From NCBI GenBank assembly GCA_023512835.1, contig CM042088.1, positions 36,101,664-36,165,663 of the forward strand: a stretch of 64,000 bases of DNA, given 5' to 3'. The notes below the pieces were generated by a model. The model was not told where the DNA came from and made no database searches. It was given only the letters and a program-made list of their open reading frames with translations. Position 1 is the first letter of the stretch, and each line of letters starts with the position of its first letter. This document shows, in pieces, positions 34,490 through 46,192 of the stretch. Source of the DNA: Taxillus chinensis. Lineage: Eukaryota; Streptophyta; Magnoliopsida; Santalales; Loranthaceae. The position numbers and the translations under genes were made by a program.

Positions 34490-36230
34490 TTAATGCATTT
34501 TTTATAAATAATACTTCTAATGTAGTATACAAATATATATATATATATAAACATATATTAATTAAAAACAAATTAAAAAATAATACGTGCTCATACACAT
34601 TTTTGGCATGGGCAAAATGGATATAACAAAAATTGCTCACATATATATTTTTTAGCGTTATTGCCTACGTGTCGTGCTTGAGTTTTCATTAAAGGTCATT
34701 GCACCATTCAAATTCTTAATTTATAGTATTTAATAATGAGTATATACATGCAATCACTTCACGATATCATCATCGCCAAATTATAACTGATATGAGTAAT
34801 TGTAATTTATTTTAATTTTTTTTCTTTTGATCATCTAATATATTATCATATTATTATTACGATTACTCATTAATTATTCATTAATTACACATCATATATA
34901 GCATTGCTCTTAACAAACCAATGGAACTTTATTTTAGCTCACTTAATAGTTAAAGCCTACATCTTACTGGCGTGGCGTTGTTGCTTTTAAGACCTACATC
35001 GCTCCAGCCCACCAGCAAGTGCTCATTGACTAACTATTCTTTCTCCATTAAATTCAGCGTGCTCACAAGTGCCACCAGTGCCTGCCATTGAGCCGATAAA
35101 TTCAACATTAATCGCTTGATGATCTGAGTATTTTTACAATAATCACAATTAATGAATTGAAAAATAAATAATTAGGCATTTAATTTGTAGATGATTTTTT
35201 TGGCAGAATGGACCGAGTGAATAGGATGTTTCTCCGAATCTGAAACTAAATCGTGTTGGAGTAGGGCGCAAGCTAGTCTTAAAGAATCATGGGTACGTAA
35301 AACATTTCCCCCTTTTATTATTACTTGAACGACGATGTTGTAGGACATGATTACTATTTCCCCCTTCGTGGGTGTGATATTTTGACGACACTGAAATGAT
35401 ATGTTGCCACTTTTTCTTCGCAATGCAGTAAAGAAAGATCTTCTAAGATATCTTTCCTATGCAATACAATATTGCATTAGGAGCCAACGTTGTATGAACA
35501 ATTGAAGATTGAGAGCTCGCATGAGAGGCCAGGTTTCTTGCTAAGTATATGTTCACGTCATGGTTTTCATAAGTTAAAACTATATATTCACTCTTTCCGC
35601 ATATCTGATGAAAAGGTTACCATATAGGGAAACCTTTCATAATCATATCTTCATCATCTTCGGTTTATGATTTCACCCCAACAATCATTAGTTTGCACAT
35701 GCAAAGGTCGAGGAAATCGTTGCGTGATCATATATAAGCCTTTTTTTTGTGGGCACGACAGATATTTTGGCGTGAACGTGACAGAATCACCGTGGAATTT
35801 GCATCACGAAGTGACCTATACTCTTATCGCGTGCCCGCAGCTAATTCGCAACAACTAAAGTAGCGGCTGATTCAACACATAGGTCTACTAGACTGCAGAT
35901 GAGTCGAATCAAACCACACGAGGGTCGCATAGTAGTCTTTATTGATTTAGAGTTAATTAGCCTAACTCAAATTAAGTTCGGTTATGGCTCGCTCTAAAAA
36001 GTTATAATCAATATTAATAATAGTGAGATTGATTTAAAATTATATTAGTTCAATTAGAAGTAACCTAGTCTCATATTTATTAAATGTCTAAGTTAGGTTA
36101 AATCTAAATATTTATTAATTAGTGGTTTTGATTAAATATGAAGCTAATAAAAGTAATTCTAAAATAGTTAAATTTATGATCTAATTTTTAAACTGGTTTT
36201 GAGTTACTAATAGAAATAATAATGGGGTGG
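34490..36230. other. AT-rich intergenic DNA
   Basis: A short (AT)n run near 34529-34548. Otherwise there are only short frames without recognisable content, including 83 codons on the minus strand at 35172-35423. Confidence 0.45.
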
Positions 36231-36234
36231 ATCA

Positions 36235-38385
36235 TGTTGTGTATTTTTAAACCAACTATATTAGGATGAGTTTGAAATCAACATGTGTTGCATTACACAC
36301 ACAAAATATAATAAATAAAATAATTCTAAAACTCTGATGTTTTTTATGCATGTCAAGGTATCTTCTAGGATATAACAATGTCACGTGGATAATTATAATA
36401 TCAAGTGATAGCTTGTATTTAATTTGAGAACGTTATTTTAGCATTGAAGCAAAAAAAGAGTGCTTTGGTTATGAGCGGGCTAAATTTGAGATCTAAATGA
36501 CTCATGGGTATTTAGGTAATATTTAGTGGCGATTTAAGGGGTGAATTAGTTAATTCCATATCACATACATTTAATTAAGTTATTGTTAAATAGAAATTCT
36601 GAATTTTATTTAACTAAGGGTGCTTTGGTATTTTAAAGATTTAAAATATGAGTTTTAAGTGAAAAAGAAAATTGGGTTTAAGAATGCTACTTGCTCGGCA
36701 AGAAATCAGGTGTTTTAATGCAATTAGAACTCTTTTAGTGGTGGGAGAACTGCTCTATAAATAGGGGCTCAACTAATTATTGATTTTTTGCGCCTTAGCG
36801 AACCCTAGCTAGCCATTCTGGTAAACAAAGTAAGAGAGAGAAATACGAAAACTTAAGGCTTTAAGGTGTTTTAAGGATTCAGGCAAGCTAGTTTGATTTC
36901 CAAAGCATTCAGGTAGGTGTTCTTACCCTTCTACAACACATAAGATTGATCAGGATTAAGGATTGAACATAGAATGAATGAGCTTTACATGTAATTAAGA
37001 TAAGGCTTAGAGAAATATGAACTTAATTAGTGAGGTAACTTGTAGTTTATGGATGAGGAACGTGATTAGTATAATGTTTGGGATGTTTGGGAATTAAAAA
37101 CCCAACCATTGGGCTAAAAGGGGGATCAAATTTGTATTAGAAATCATAGTTTAGTAGTTTAAACTTTAGAGTAGCAGCGAGGCACTAAAGGCCCGCATCT
37201 GAGCCCATAGCAGTGCCTGTAGCACCCCTACCATGGGCAATCGTCCGGGCGAGGATGATGCACCATGGGCACGGGCAACCTACCCGTGGCATGCCCGCAT
37301 CAAATCCCGTGGTACCCCCACCGCAGGCAGGTGAGGAAGGGGGCTAGTGGTTCCCGTGGCATTGCCTGTGGCACCCCTGCTACGAGTAGACGACACGGGC
37401 AAGGCATAATTCTGCCAATACGTTGGTTCCAATTTATTAGTGATTCCTTAGGTAGCTTAAGATACTAAAATGAACCCATTAGAGTGTAATGAGATTTTGT
37501 TGATGGATGGTTATGATTTGTGAGGTTATTGTACGCAGTTGAGGATTAGGTTAAGAACCAAAAGTTAATTATTGTGTTGACTGCATGTTTGTATATGTAT
37601 ATTGTGATGTTTGTGTATAATGATATTGTATTAGATATTATGTTTGTGATTCTATGCATATAGTGTGTGGGTACCAATGTGGCATGATCACCTAAGCTGG
37701 CAATAGCTATGAGTCTCGATGAGGAGGACGTCTAATGATGTTATTTTGCCTAAGGTGGCAATTAGCTTCGAGCTTGGATAAGGGAAAGCTTTATTAGTGT
37801 TATTAAATGATTGTTGTGATTCAATACTCATGTTGTGAATTATTATTGTAAGTTATTATTGTGTTGTTGTGTGTTACTGATATGGACTGATGTGGTATCT
37901 TGTTATGACATAGCACTACACATGTACCACTGGTACATAGAGCATGATTATTAGGGGTTTTTTGTTGAAGTGTTGGTGAGGTGTGGTAATTCACCTACTG
38001 AGCTTTGTGCTCAATCCTATTTGTTGACTTATTTTCTCTAAGTGCTGACAAGAGTTATTGTTGGACTAAGTTGTTGTGGAGATATTTATTTAGCATGGAC
38101 TTACTATTGTTTTGACATTTCTTATTGATTTTATTTGTCGAATAAGGATCTTTGGACAGTTGTAATAAATTGATTATTTTGCATGATGACTTTAATATAC
38201 TATATTAGTTGTTTATTATTTTGGAAAATACCTCCACGCCCTTAATGTATGCATGTACAAGGATTTTGGATAGTACCCACTTGTATTTCCTTATAAATGC
38301 TAGTCATCAACCCCTTAACCCTTCGGGTGCAGGCATGGGATAGTCACGTATTCGGTTTCGTCTCTTTGGAATTAGAGACGTGACA
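36235..38385 (+). mobile_element. Solo LTR, Ty3/gypsy-type (left end uncertain)
   Basis: It contains a TATA box CTATAAATAG at 36755-36764, a leader with AACCCTAGC, a GC-rich repeat patch, a TGAGC-TTTGT-GCTCA hairpin at 37999-38013 and an end reading AGAGACGTGACA at 38385, like other LTRs in the window. No PBS or coding region follows. I could not fix the left edge because no matching 5-bp duplication was found. Confidence 0.6.
37150..37410 (+). repeat. GC-rich degenerate repeats inside the solo LTR
   Basis: Variants of CCCGTGGCATGCCCG and GTGGCACCCCTGC recur. The patch contrasts sharply with the AT-rich LTR around it. Confidence 0.6.
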
Positions 38386-38930
38386 ATCATAAAGTTTATA
38401 CATTAGATGACAAAGTTTCAAACTTAGATACAATATTGCAGTTGACCAAAACATGTGTATGTCAACACTGCAGTTGACACAACACTACCAAACATCAATA
38501 TACACATGCAACATTGCAGGATGTCACAATGCCCTAGATGACTTATGTCATGCAGGACACAAGAAACTAGCATTGAACGGGGCATTCTCAAAATAAGAAC
38601 TATCATAAAGAAAACTCAAACGGGGGGGGGGGGGGGATCGATTGGATTTCTCATAGAAAAAGAAGACATAAATCATAACCATCCAAATCTCCCAATTCAC
38701 TAATTGCTAAACATATAACCAATCTCATTTCTCAAGAAGTTGAGGGATTGAAAAGAGAAGATTAGACACATAAAAAAATGTTTTCCCAGCGTAGTAGGTG
38801 TGTTGTAATGGTTGTCAACAATATCAGGTTGATATAACAAGCAATGAAGTAAAGTAAGGAAGTCGTGAGTATGTAGTATTATGAGTTATGTTTCAATGCT
38901 TAGGTTTCCAGTATTTTGGCAAAGTGCTGA
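38386..38930. other. DNA between two solo LTRs
   Basis: Non-coding as far as I can see. It contains a run of about 14 G at 38622-38636. Confidence 0.5.
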
Positions 38931-41449
38931 TGTAAGACCCACAAAAATTTAAGCTCTTCCTTAAATAGTAATAATAATAATGTCATTACTAAAAATAGTT
39001 AGAAAGAATATTTTAGATATTATCACAATAAAAATAAGTACCCAATATAGTCATTTAATTAGCATGTGACTAGTAAGTAGCTGTTAAAATAGTAACTAGC
39101 AGTTAGAATAGTAACTAACCGTTGGTATAAGTAACTAACCGTTATGAATAGTATTCGTTTAAATTGTTATAAAGAGGTATGAGTATGTAATAATGTTTTA
39201 TAATATTATAATTTATAGGTTTATAAAGTAAGAAGTCATGGAATATAATGTTATCTTACTTTATTGTTTATTGATTACGTAATTTTATCCGCGTTAATAT
39301 TAAATACGTTATAAAAAAATAAAATAATTTCTTATACGTCATAAAAAATTTAGATGCTATATATTATGTCATTTAGTTTCTTAAACCAAATTACTATGGG
39401 TAAGTAAGTATTACAAGCCTTAACTTTACCAAAAGTATAAAACATAGGTAAGGCCCAAAAATTTGAATGAGGCAGATTCTGGAGGTCCCATTCAAAAATT
39501 CATAACTTGAGTTATACAGATCCAATTGACATGAAACCAAAGCCCATTTGTTCATTTATGACTTAGCTAAAACGTGTAGAAATTTTAGAATTTAATATGA
39601 AGCCAATCAATTCTAGAAGTTAAAATACTACACATAGGTTCAATATGAATGGGTAAACATTTTAGTATGACTTTAAAATTCAATAACTTTTGTTATACAT
39701 ATGTAAAAATTATAAAATTGATACCCATTTGTAGATAATTGAGTTAGTAATGCAATACAATTGGCCATTTGTCAAAAACTACAAAATTAAAAACGTTATA
39801 ATTGAATTAGTAGGGAGTACACCAATGTGGACTTTTGATGCCAAAGGAACCTTCTAGGTTTAAAAGTCTTAAAATTTTTTTAAATGGTAGGAGGAGATAA
39901 CCACGTTTTTAATAAGAGATAATATGAGGAAAATAAAGTATTATATATATTTTAAATAATTTAATTTAATGCCAAAGTCAAATTCGTACACTATTTTTCA
40001 CATTATTACACCTACCACCTTACCTATAAATAGCATGCCTCACTCCCCTTCTCAAGCACTCTTTCCATTCAAATAAGCCACAAAACTCTCCTCCAAATAC
40101 TTCCCAAAAAGTTCTATTAACACCCCAATAGCCCTCCAAGCCTTCTCTTCTCTCAATCTTCCTCTCACTTGTTGGAAGTTCCAAAAGGTAAATATTTCAA
40201 GCATATATTAATCATGTTCTTCCTCCTTATACATATATATATTATGGATGGCCTTGCCCCTCAATATATATATGTATATTTATTAAACAATACGTATATG
40301 TATATATATAGATTATTATTATTCCATGGAAGGCTAAGCCTCCTCATACATATATATATTATGGATGGCTTTGCCCCTCAATATATATATGTATATGATA
40401 CGTATATGTGTATATATAGATTATTATTATTCCATGGAAGGCTAAGTCTCCTCATACATATATATATTATGAATGGCTTTGTCCCTCAATATATATATGT
40501 ATATTATATATGTATATGTATACGTATAGATTATTATTATTATCATGAGAAGTTTTTCCACCATAATATATTTATATATGTCGCTCAATATATTATTTAT
40601 GAATATACTATTATTATTAAAACTAAAATATTAACTTTTAAATTTTGTTTCAAGGTTTATAAACGCGGAAGACAAAAAGACAGTAAGGATCCCCTCTCCC
40701 TTTCCTTACCACGATCTCCGACGTGGAAATTCATTTCCTATTTCTTCTCTATATTTCTATCTCAATATTTAAGAATTAACTTTCTTTGACACTTCTTGGA
40801 AAGTTGGTAATCTAATTTATTGAATGGTGAATAACCCTTTTACTTATCGGGGCTATTATTGTAAGACCTTCCTTTACGTTGAAATTTACCATTGATGTGG
40901 TTGTTTGAAAATTTGTGAAGATATGTTTTATGTTTGGCAATTTGTTTATGGGTGGTTCCAGAAAGACCTCCAATGCATTGGGTAAAGAACATCACTGGAG
41001 AGTGTCAATCCAGTTGATAACAAGTTATGCAAGATATCTAGGTGGTGAACCTAGATGAGTAGATATTCTTATATTTTCATGAGTTGATTATTTTCCATAT
41101 ATTATTCGTTACTTTTAACCTTACTGGGCTATTTGAGCTCATTTCCTTCATGTTTTCTTTCAACCCCAGGGAACTAGGAGAAAACAAGGATGCTAGGAAA
41201 ATGGTGTCCAGAATGCTTGGAATAAAATCATAAGAAGATTATGCATGTAGTATTTATATGTCATGTAAACTATAATGGGTTATCAATACATAGTCTCTAA
41301 ACGCTAAACCTTAGAGATCTTGTGATGAGTCTTGATGTAATAAATAAACCATCGAATTTATGTTGAGCAATAGATTACTATTAATATAATTGTAATATCT
41401 TATTTGTCTAACGCACCCGGTCTGGAAGTCCAGATTTGGGGGCGTTACA
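38931..41449 (+). mobile_element. Solo LTR, Ty3/gypsy-type, 2519 bp
   Basis: Starts TGTAAGACCC and ends GGGGGCGTTACA. The flanks GCTGA (38926-38930) and GTTGA (41450-41454) agree at four of five positions. A TATA box, CTATAAATAG, is at 40024-40033. An AT-rich tandem array sits downstream at 40213-40560. There is no PBS or interior, so it probably arose by recombination between two LTRs. Confidence 0.75.
40213..40560 (+). repeat. Tandem repeat, about 108-120 bp, three copies, inside the solo LTR
   Basis: Units begin TCCTC.TACATATATATATT at about 40221, 40341 and 40449. Each contains ATGGATGGC.TTGCCCCTCA or a variant and ATTATTATTCCATGGAAGGC. The array creates a repetitive 206-codon open frame that I do not regard as a gene. 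Confidence 0.8.
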
Positions 41450-41800
41450 GTTGAAGTTTCAGATAGATTCCATATTTGTTAGAATGAAGTGTGGAATAGC
41501 TAAAGGTATCATGTTTTGATGAAGTGTGAAATGTTCGGTTTAAGTTGTAGCTACTTTGATATGCAGACTTAGAGATTTGAAGTACCTTCAATTCGAAGAG
41601 GGCAAGCTTGTTCAGTTTGATTTGAGACAATTCAAGTCAAAGAACTATATTTTAAAGTAAGCTTATTTTGGAGGAGCCCAAGTCAGAGGAGTTTGAGTTC
41701 AAGTTGAAAGGTGTATATATATCTTGAAGTAATGTGGCTTATCTTGAAGTTCCATAAATTGAAGTAACTAAACTATTGGTGCATGTATTTATTGAACCGA
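41450..41800. repeat. Degenerate CTTGAAGT/TTCAAGT repeats
   Basis: Loose repeats such as CTTGAAGT, GAGTTTGAGTTCAAG and ATTCAAGTCAAAG, in a style like the blocks at 6400 and 33180. No coding content. Confidence 0.35.
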
Positions 41801-41869
41801 TCACATGTCAAACATCAAATTCGATCCAATGGTGTTATATTTGGTTCTTTGAATACTATTTGGATTCGA

Positions 41870-42190
41870 TAGCCATTTTTAAAAATGGTGGGCCCATATC
41901 AATTTAAAATTATTTAATTTTGAAAGTTTGTTTTCAAAATAGGAGGGTCGTGCAGCTATTGTTAGTTTTTTTATTTTACTTTTTTTCTATTTTATTACTT
42001 AGACCAACTTTTTTTCTTCTAATTTTTATGAGACCCATTTTTTAAATACTTTTTTTAAAATACATTTTCTCTCTTGCCAAATAGAAATTGTTTTCAAATT
42101 CAAAATTCAACATGAACTCCAACAAACAAACAAACCATAAATATAGAAAATAGAATACATAAATTTAAACATGTACCAAACAGGCCCTAA
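41870..42190 (+). repeat. AT-rich dispersed repeat family, copy C
   Basis: It shares with the other copies the order GACCCATTTTTTAAATACTT, TTTTCTCTCTTGCCAAA, AATTCAACATGAACTCCAAC and a final AACATGTACCAAACAGGCCC. Confidence 0.6.
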
Positions 42191-42199
42191 ATATTCCAC

Positions 42200-42780
42200 C
42201 ATTGTTACCCTAATGTCTCGTGATGTATCCATGCACAAGCCTATATATACAGTTAAAGGTAGTTAGTCTAAAGCGATTCAACCCGATTTAACGATTCAAC
42301 ACAACCGTATCAATTCAAAAGAGAGAAAAGAGACTATGTGTTTAGATCTATAATTGTATAGTAAATTAAAAGAGAAATATAGAGATCTTTCATGTGTTTT
42401 TGATAGTGGATTAATCTCGGTAGAGGTTGTAGTCTCACCATCCATCGAGTAGGTCACACTAACTGAACTACTTATATCTGTGTCCTTGTTAATTTACTAC
42501 ATTGTGTATCACACTAAGATCTTGCATATCAACAAAATCACCAAAGCTTAATATAAATAAACACACTTGAAGAATGAACTGCTAGTAAGATTGAGTTATT
42601 TTTGACACATAGATATGCCAAGTGTTGTAACACAAAAGCCGCACCTATGTCTGTGTCGAGTATGTTCTTGATTTACTTGATTGTTGTGGTCTTATTTATC
42701 AAGTGTTAAATTAAACAGATCCCCAGATCTACCTTGGAAAAATTAGTAGATCTAATAAAAAGCAAAAAGTGTTTGGTTTT
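42200..42780 (+). mobile_element. Possible copia LTR fragment
   Basis: GTGGATTAATCTCGGTAGAGG, followed by TTGTAGTCTCACCATCCA and CGAGTAGGTCACACTA, reads like the R-U5 of a copia-type LTR. There is no PBS, terminal dinucleotide or partner, so this is only suggestive. Confidence 0.3.
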
Positions 42781-43733
42781 AGTATAACATATTTACCCCC
42801 CTTTATGTTATACATCTTATTACCTATATTCAAGTAGGGATCTTAGGAAATATAAAAAAACAATAATTTCAAAGCATGGACTCAAATTTAAAGAAATCTT
42901 GAAGAGAGAGATTTAGACCAAACCTCCTACCTTAAGGGAGTAAAGCTGAAATTTAGGAAGGAAGAAAAGACAATGACGAACGGTTGTATCCCCGAAATTT
43001 TGTCCATTTATGCTAATTTTTGTGATTCTAAAAACTTTGACAACCAGTGAAGGATAACAAAGAATTACCATAAAGATAAAGAATCCTCTTTATTGCACAT
43101 ATTGATGTTTAAAAAAAAAGTCTTGCGTGGCCAATAGTGATTAATGGAATATATATATATACACACACACACATAAGCGGAGATATTGCATTATTAATGA
43201 AAATTTTAATACAAAAATTATATGTAGACTCAAAAATAATTTTATAATTTTATAATTAAAATCTCTAAATTTAATTTTCAATTAATATTTATAATTAAAA
43301 TTTTAAAATTTAATTATAAAATTAATTTTTGATATTAATTATTTAGAAATTTTCAAAAAATTAATATTTAATTAATTATTTAAAAATTTTCAAAAAATTA
43401 ATATTTAATTAATTATTTAAAAATAGTAAGTAAAATTAAATTAGATGTATAATATATAATTTACAATTATAAATATTAATTTAAATTTATTATTTAATTA
43501 TAAATTAAAATTTAAAATGTTAACTAGAAATTTCAATTCAAAATTTAATGTAGAAATTTTAATTGAATATTTAATTTATTAATTTTAAGTATAAATTATA
43601 TTTATAAAATTATTTTTGAATTTTCATCTAAGTTTTGTATTAAAATGTTTCAGATATGTTAAAATTGAGTTTAACTTTACAAATAAGTTGTGTTTTTGGT
43701 GGTTAAAGACTTTTGTTAGTTATATAAAGTTAC
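42781..43733. other. AT-rich intergenic DNA with (TA)n(CA)n
   Basis: A TATATATATACACACACACA run near 43149-43175, then very AT-rich sequence with a directly repeated TTAATATTTAATTAATTATT block near 43359-43427. No gene. Confidence 0.5.
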
Positions 43734-43736
43734 TAA

Positions 43737-44586
43737 GAGCAACTCCAACCGAGTGCTAAAACGCTAAAATATAGCGTAAAAAGGAAAAAAAAACACTCCA
43801 ACGAAACGCTATAACGCTACGCTATTTTTGCGTCATCTACCCACCAGATATGGCGTAGTACTGTTGCTGCGCCAAATATGGGGCTATCCCGTCCCCTCCT
43901 CACGTGCGATGCCAACGCAACCCCCCTCTCCTCTTCCGCAGCGCCAACACCCATCTTCCTCGGCGTGACGCAGATGCCCCCTTTGCCCATCTTCCTTGGC
44001 CCGAAAAGGCAACTCACAACGGACCAAGTTGAGTTCCTTGAGAAGAGTTTTGAGGTGGAGAACAAGCTCGAGCCAGATAGGAAGATCCAGCTTGCGAAGG
44101 ACGTCAGTCTGCCCATCTTCCACGCCGAACGCAGGCGTCAAACGCCGAAACCACCCCTCCCCCCGCGCGGCCATCTTTCCCCAGCGCTGAAACCCAACCC
44201 CCACCTCCCCCATCTTCTCCGGCATCGCCCTCCTTCCCCTCCCCGTTCTTTCCCGGCACCGATCAGGTCCCTTCCCCTCCCCGTTCTTTCCCTGCACCGA
44301 TCAGCTCCCTTCCCCTCTTCCCTGGCGACAAATGCCCCACTCCCATCTTCCCCGTCACCGATCAGCCCCCCTTTCCGCTTCCCCGGCACCAAACGGCCTC
44401 CCTCCCATCTTCCTTGGCATTGCTGGACGGTCGGATTGGAGGTACGCAGGAATATTGTAATAAATGAAAATAAAAAGAATAGTGTATACCATTAAATTTA
44501 GTGCAATAGTTGGAGCTGATAGCTGAAAATTAATGTATTTTAGCGTAAAAATTGCATTAAATTAAAGTTTTGGGTTGGAGATGGTC
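43737..44586. mobile_element. Tourist/PIF-Harbinger-type non-autonomous element, 850 bp, with captured gene fragment
   Basis: The ends are GAGCAACTCCAACC on the left and, inverted, GACCATCTCCAACC on the right, each flanked by TAA (43734-43736 and 44587-44589), the TWA duplication of PIF/Harbinger elements. The ends carry CGCTA-rich sub-repeats. The interior is GC-rich, with CCCATCTTCC(C/T)(C/T)GGC-type repeats and a homeodomain fragment. No transposase. Confidence 0.75.
44001..44102 (+). pseudogene. HD-Zip class I homeodomain fragment captured in a MITE
   Basis: In-frame residues [20 protein letters not shown] and then [14 protein letters not shown] match helix 1 and the start of helix 2 of HD-Zip I homeodomains, a highly conserved block. 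The DNA-contacting helix 3 (WFQNRR) and the leucine zipper are absent. The fragment lies inside an open frame from 43878 to 44495 whose other residues are Pro/Ser/Arg-rich and come from GC-rich repeats. On its own the fragment cannot act as a transcription factor. It is either a transduplicated piece of a parent gene or part of a chimeric ORF; no evidence of expression can be read here. Confidence 0.8.
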
Positions 44587-44658
44587 TAATAGCGTATCTA
44601 GATAGGTGTGTTAATCAATTGTAAGAATTTCATCAATTTTCTCCGATGTCAATTATTA

Positions 44659-44731
44659 TTAGAAGAAGAAGAATATAAAAATATAATAAAAGAAGAAGAA
44701 GAAGAAGAAGAAGAAGAAGAAGAAGAAGAAA
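44659..44731 (+). repeat. (GAA)n microsatellite
   Basis: A short AGAAGAAGAAGAA run near 44660, then about 13 GAA units at 44690-44731. It lies between two Tourist-like elements. Confidence 0.9.
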
Positions 44732-44839
44732 AGGCTGGAATCATTAAAACTATATTAAAATTTAAAACTGCATTGTTAAAAATACAAAAAAGGCTGCACC
44801 GCTCTGAGTCGTGTACTCTACACCAGAAATTTTCTATAA

Positions 44840-45497
44840 GGCCATCTCCAACCGAGACGCTAAAACTTCATATATAGTATAAAATGTATAAAATGAAGCT
44901 CCAACGACATGCTATCTTCTTCCGCTATAACGCTAAACTTTAGCGTAATCTACAGTGCTGCGTCAAATATAACGCAACACTGTTGCTGCGCTATCACGCC
45001 ATGCAGACCATCCCTCCCGCCTCATGTCCACTGAGAAAAGAAACGGGAAACTCACACACCATCACCTCCGGTGACTGGGTTGGGACGACTATAACCGTCG
45101 ATTGGACCTAGATACCGACGACTGGATGATTGGATGACGGAGATTTGATCTAAACTGGAGCCGGCGATCTGGATTTGAACGACCGGCCTTGGATGATTGG
45201 ACGATGGACGCCAGCGGGGATGATTGGATGATGGGCACCGGCTTGGATGATTGGACAGAGGGCACCGACTTGGATGATTGGACGATCTGGATCTGCTGTA
45301 GGATTGACTGAAGAAGCAGACCAGTCTTCAGGTAAGGCCAATATGCTCTTTCGTTCGGGCTCTTCCGGCTCCTTCGTCCACAGCTTTGATGGAATATTGA
45401 GAAAAGTAAGTAATAAATAATTAATAAAATAAAAATAATATGAATATGCTGCAGAATATTCTTTATAGAGTGAAAGATACATGGGTTGGAGATGAAA
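44840..45497. mobile_element. Second Tourist-type element, 658 bp
   Basis: Starts GGCCATCTCCAACC and ends GGGTTGGAGATGAAA, with TAA on both sides (44837-44839 and 45498-45500). The left 150 bp repeat the CGCTAAA/GCTATAACGCTA style of the neighbour. The interior has GGATGATTGGACGATGG-type repeats at 45135-45295. Confidence 0.7.
45285..45392 (-). pseudogene. Possible captured exon inside the second Tourist-type element
   Basis: On the minus strand the residues PSKLWTKEPEEPERKSILAL and then PEDWSASS have normal protein composition, unlike the repeat-derived residues beside them. I do not recognise the parent. The plus strand also has a donor-like CAGGTAAGG near 45330, so the captured sense could be either strand. 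Confidence 0.3.
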
Positions 45498-45535
45498 TAA
45501 AAAAAAGCATAAAAGTTTTTTTATTTTAACGTATA

Positions 45536-46023
45536 AAAAGCCTTTTACTCCCTATTAGCTATAGTCAAAAAAGATAAAATATTGCTCCAATAGTCAACTA
45601 TATTGCTAGTTATAGCAATAAATTTAGATAAATTTACCTAAATTTATAGCTTTTAACTGTGACGCACATCAAACAATTTAATTAAAAACCTAAAATACCC
45701 TTCCTCCTACACCTCTCCCTCCTCCCTCCCTGCGTCGTTGCCCCACCCCCTCCCCATCGCCCTGCATCACGGCACCTCCCTCCATGCGTCGTTGCCCACC
45801 CCCTCCCCATCACCCGGCCTCTGCCCCGTCCCTCTCCCTCCCTCCCTTTACCGACGCCCGCCCAGAGAGAGAGAGAGAGAGAGAAAGAGAGGAGAGAAAG
45901 AGTAAGAGACGACTGGAAAAAAAATCAGGTGTAAATTTGAAGAATTAATCTAAGGTTAAATTAGGAAAAACCGGAGATGCTGTAAGTCACACTAATTTGA
46001 AATTGTGCGTGGGAGATGGTCTA
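45536..46023. mobile_element. Probable third element of the same group
   Basis: Right edge GTGGGAGATGGTCTAAGG has a GGAGATGGTC-TAA end like the first element. The interior has TTGCTCCAATAGTC and a GC-rich patch in which CTGCGTCGTTGCCC..CCCCCTCCCCATC appears twice, then (GA)n at 45862-45885. The left end was not resolved. Confidence 0.45.
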
Positions 46024-46192
46024 AGGATCCGAACTCAACAGTCAACAGACAGCAACCGAGGTAAGCCTCTCACCTTAAAAAAGAAACCTCCATATTTCGT
46101 ATTTGTTCATGCGGCTTAAGTTCCTTCTCCTTCGCCCTTCGGCTTCTATCTGAACTCTTCACTGTGGGCCACAAGCTTCATTAACTCTGATC

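Noticed and set aside
40169..40789. 206-codon open frame on the plus strand
   Set aside because: It reads through three copies of an AT-rich tandem repeat inside a solo LTR (repeated HIYIMDG, PQYIYVY), so openness is a by-product of the repeat.
43884..44392. Minus-strand frames of 84-137 codons over the Tourist-like element
   Set aside because: They are the antisense of the GC-rich repeats and the HD-Zip fragment; only the plus-strand frame matches a known domain.
44608..44877. 89-codon frame with a Glu run
   Set aside because: It translates the (GAA)n microsatellite.
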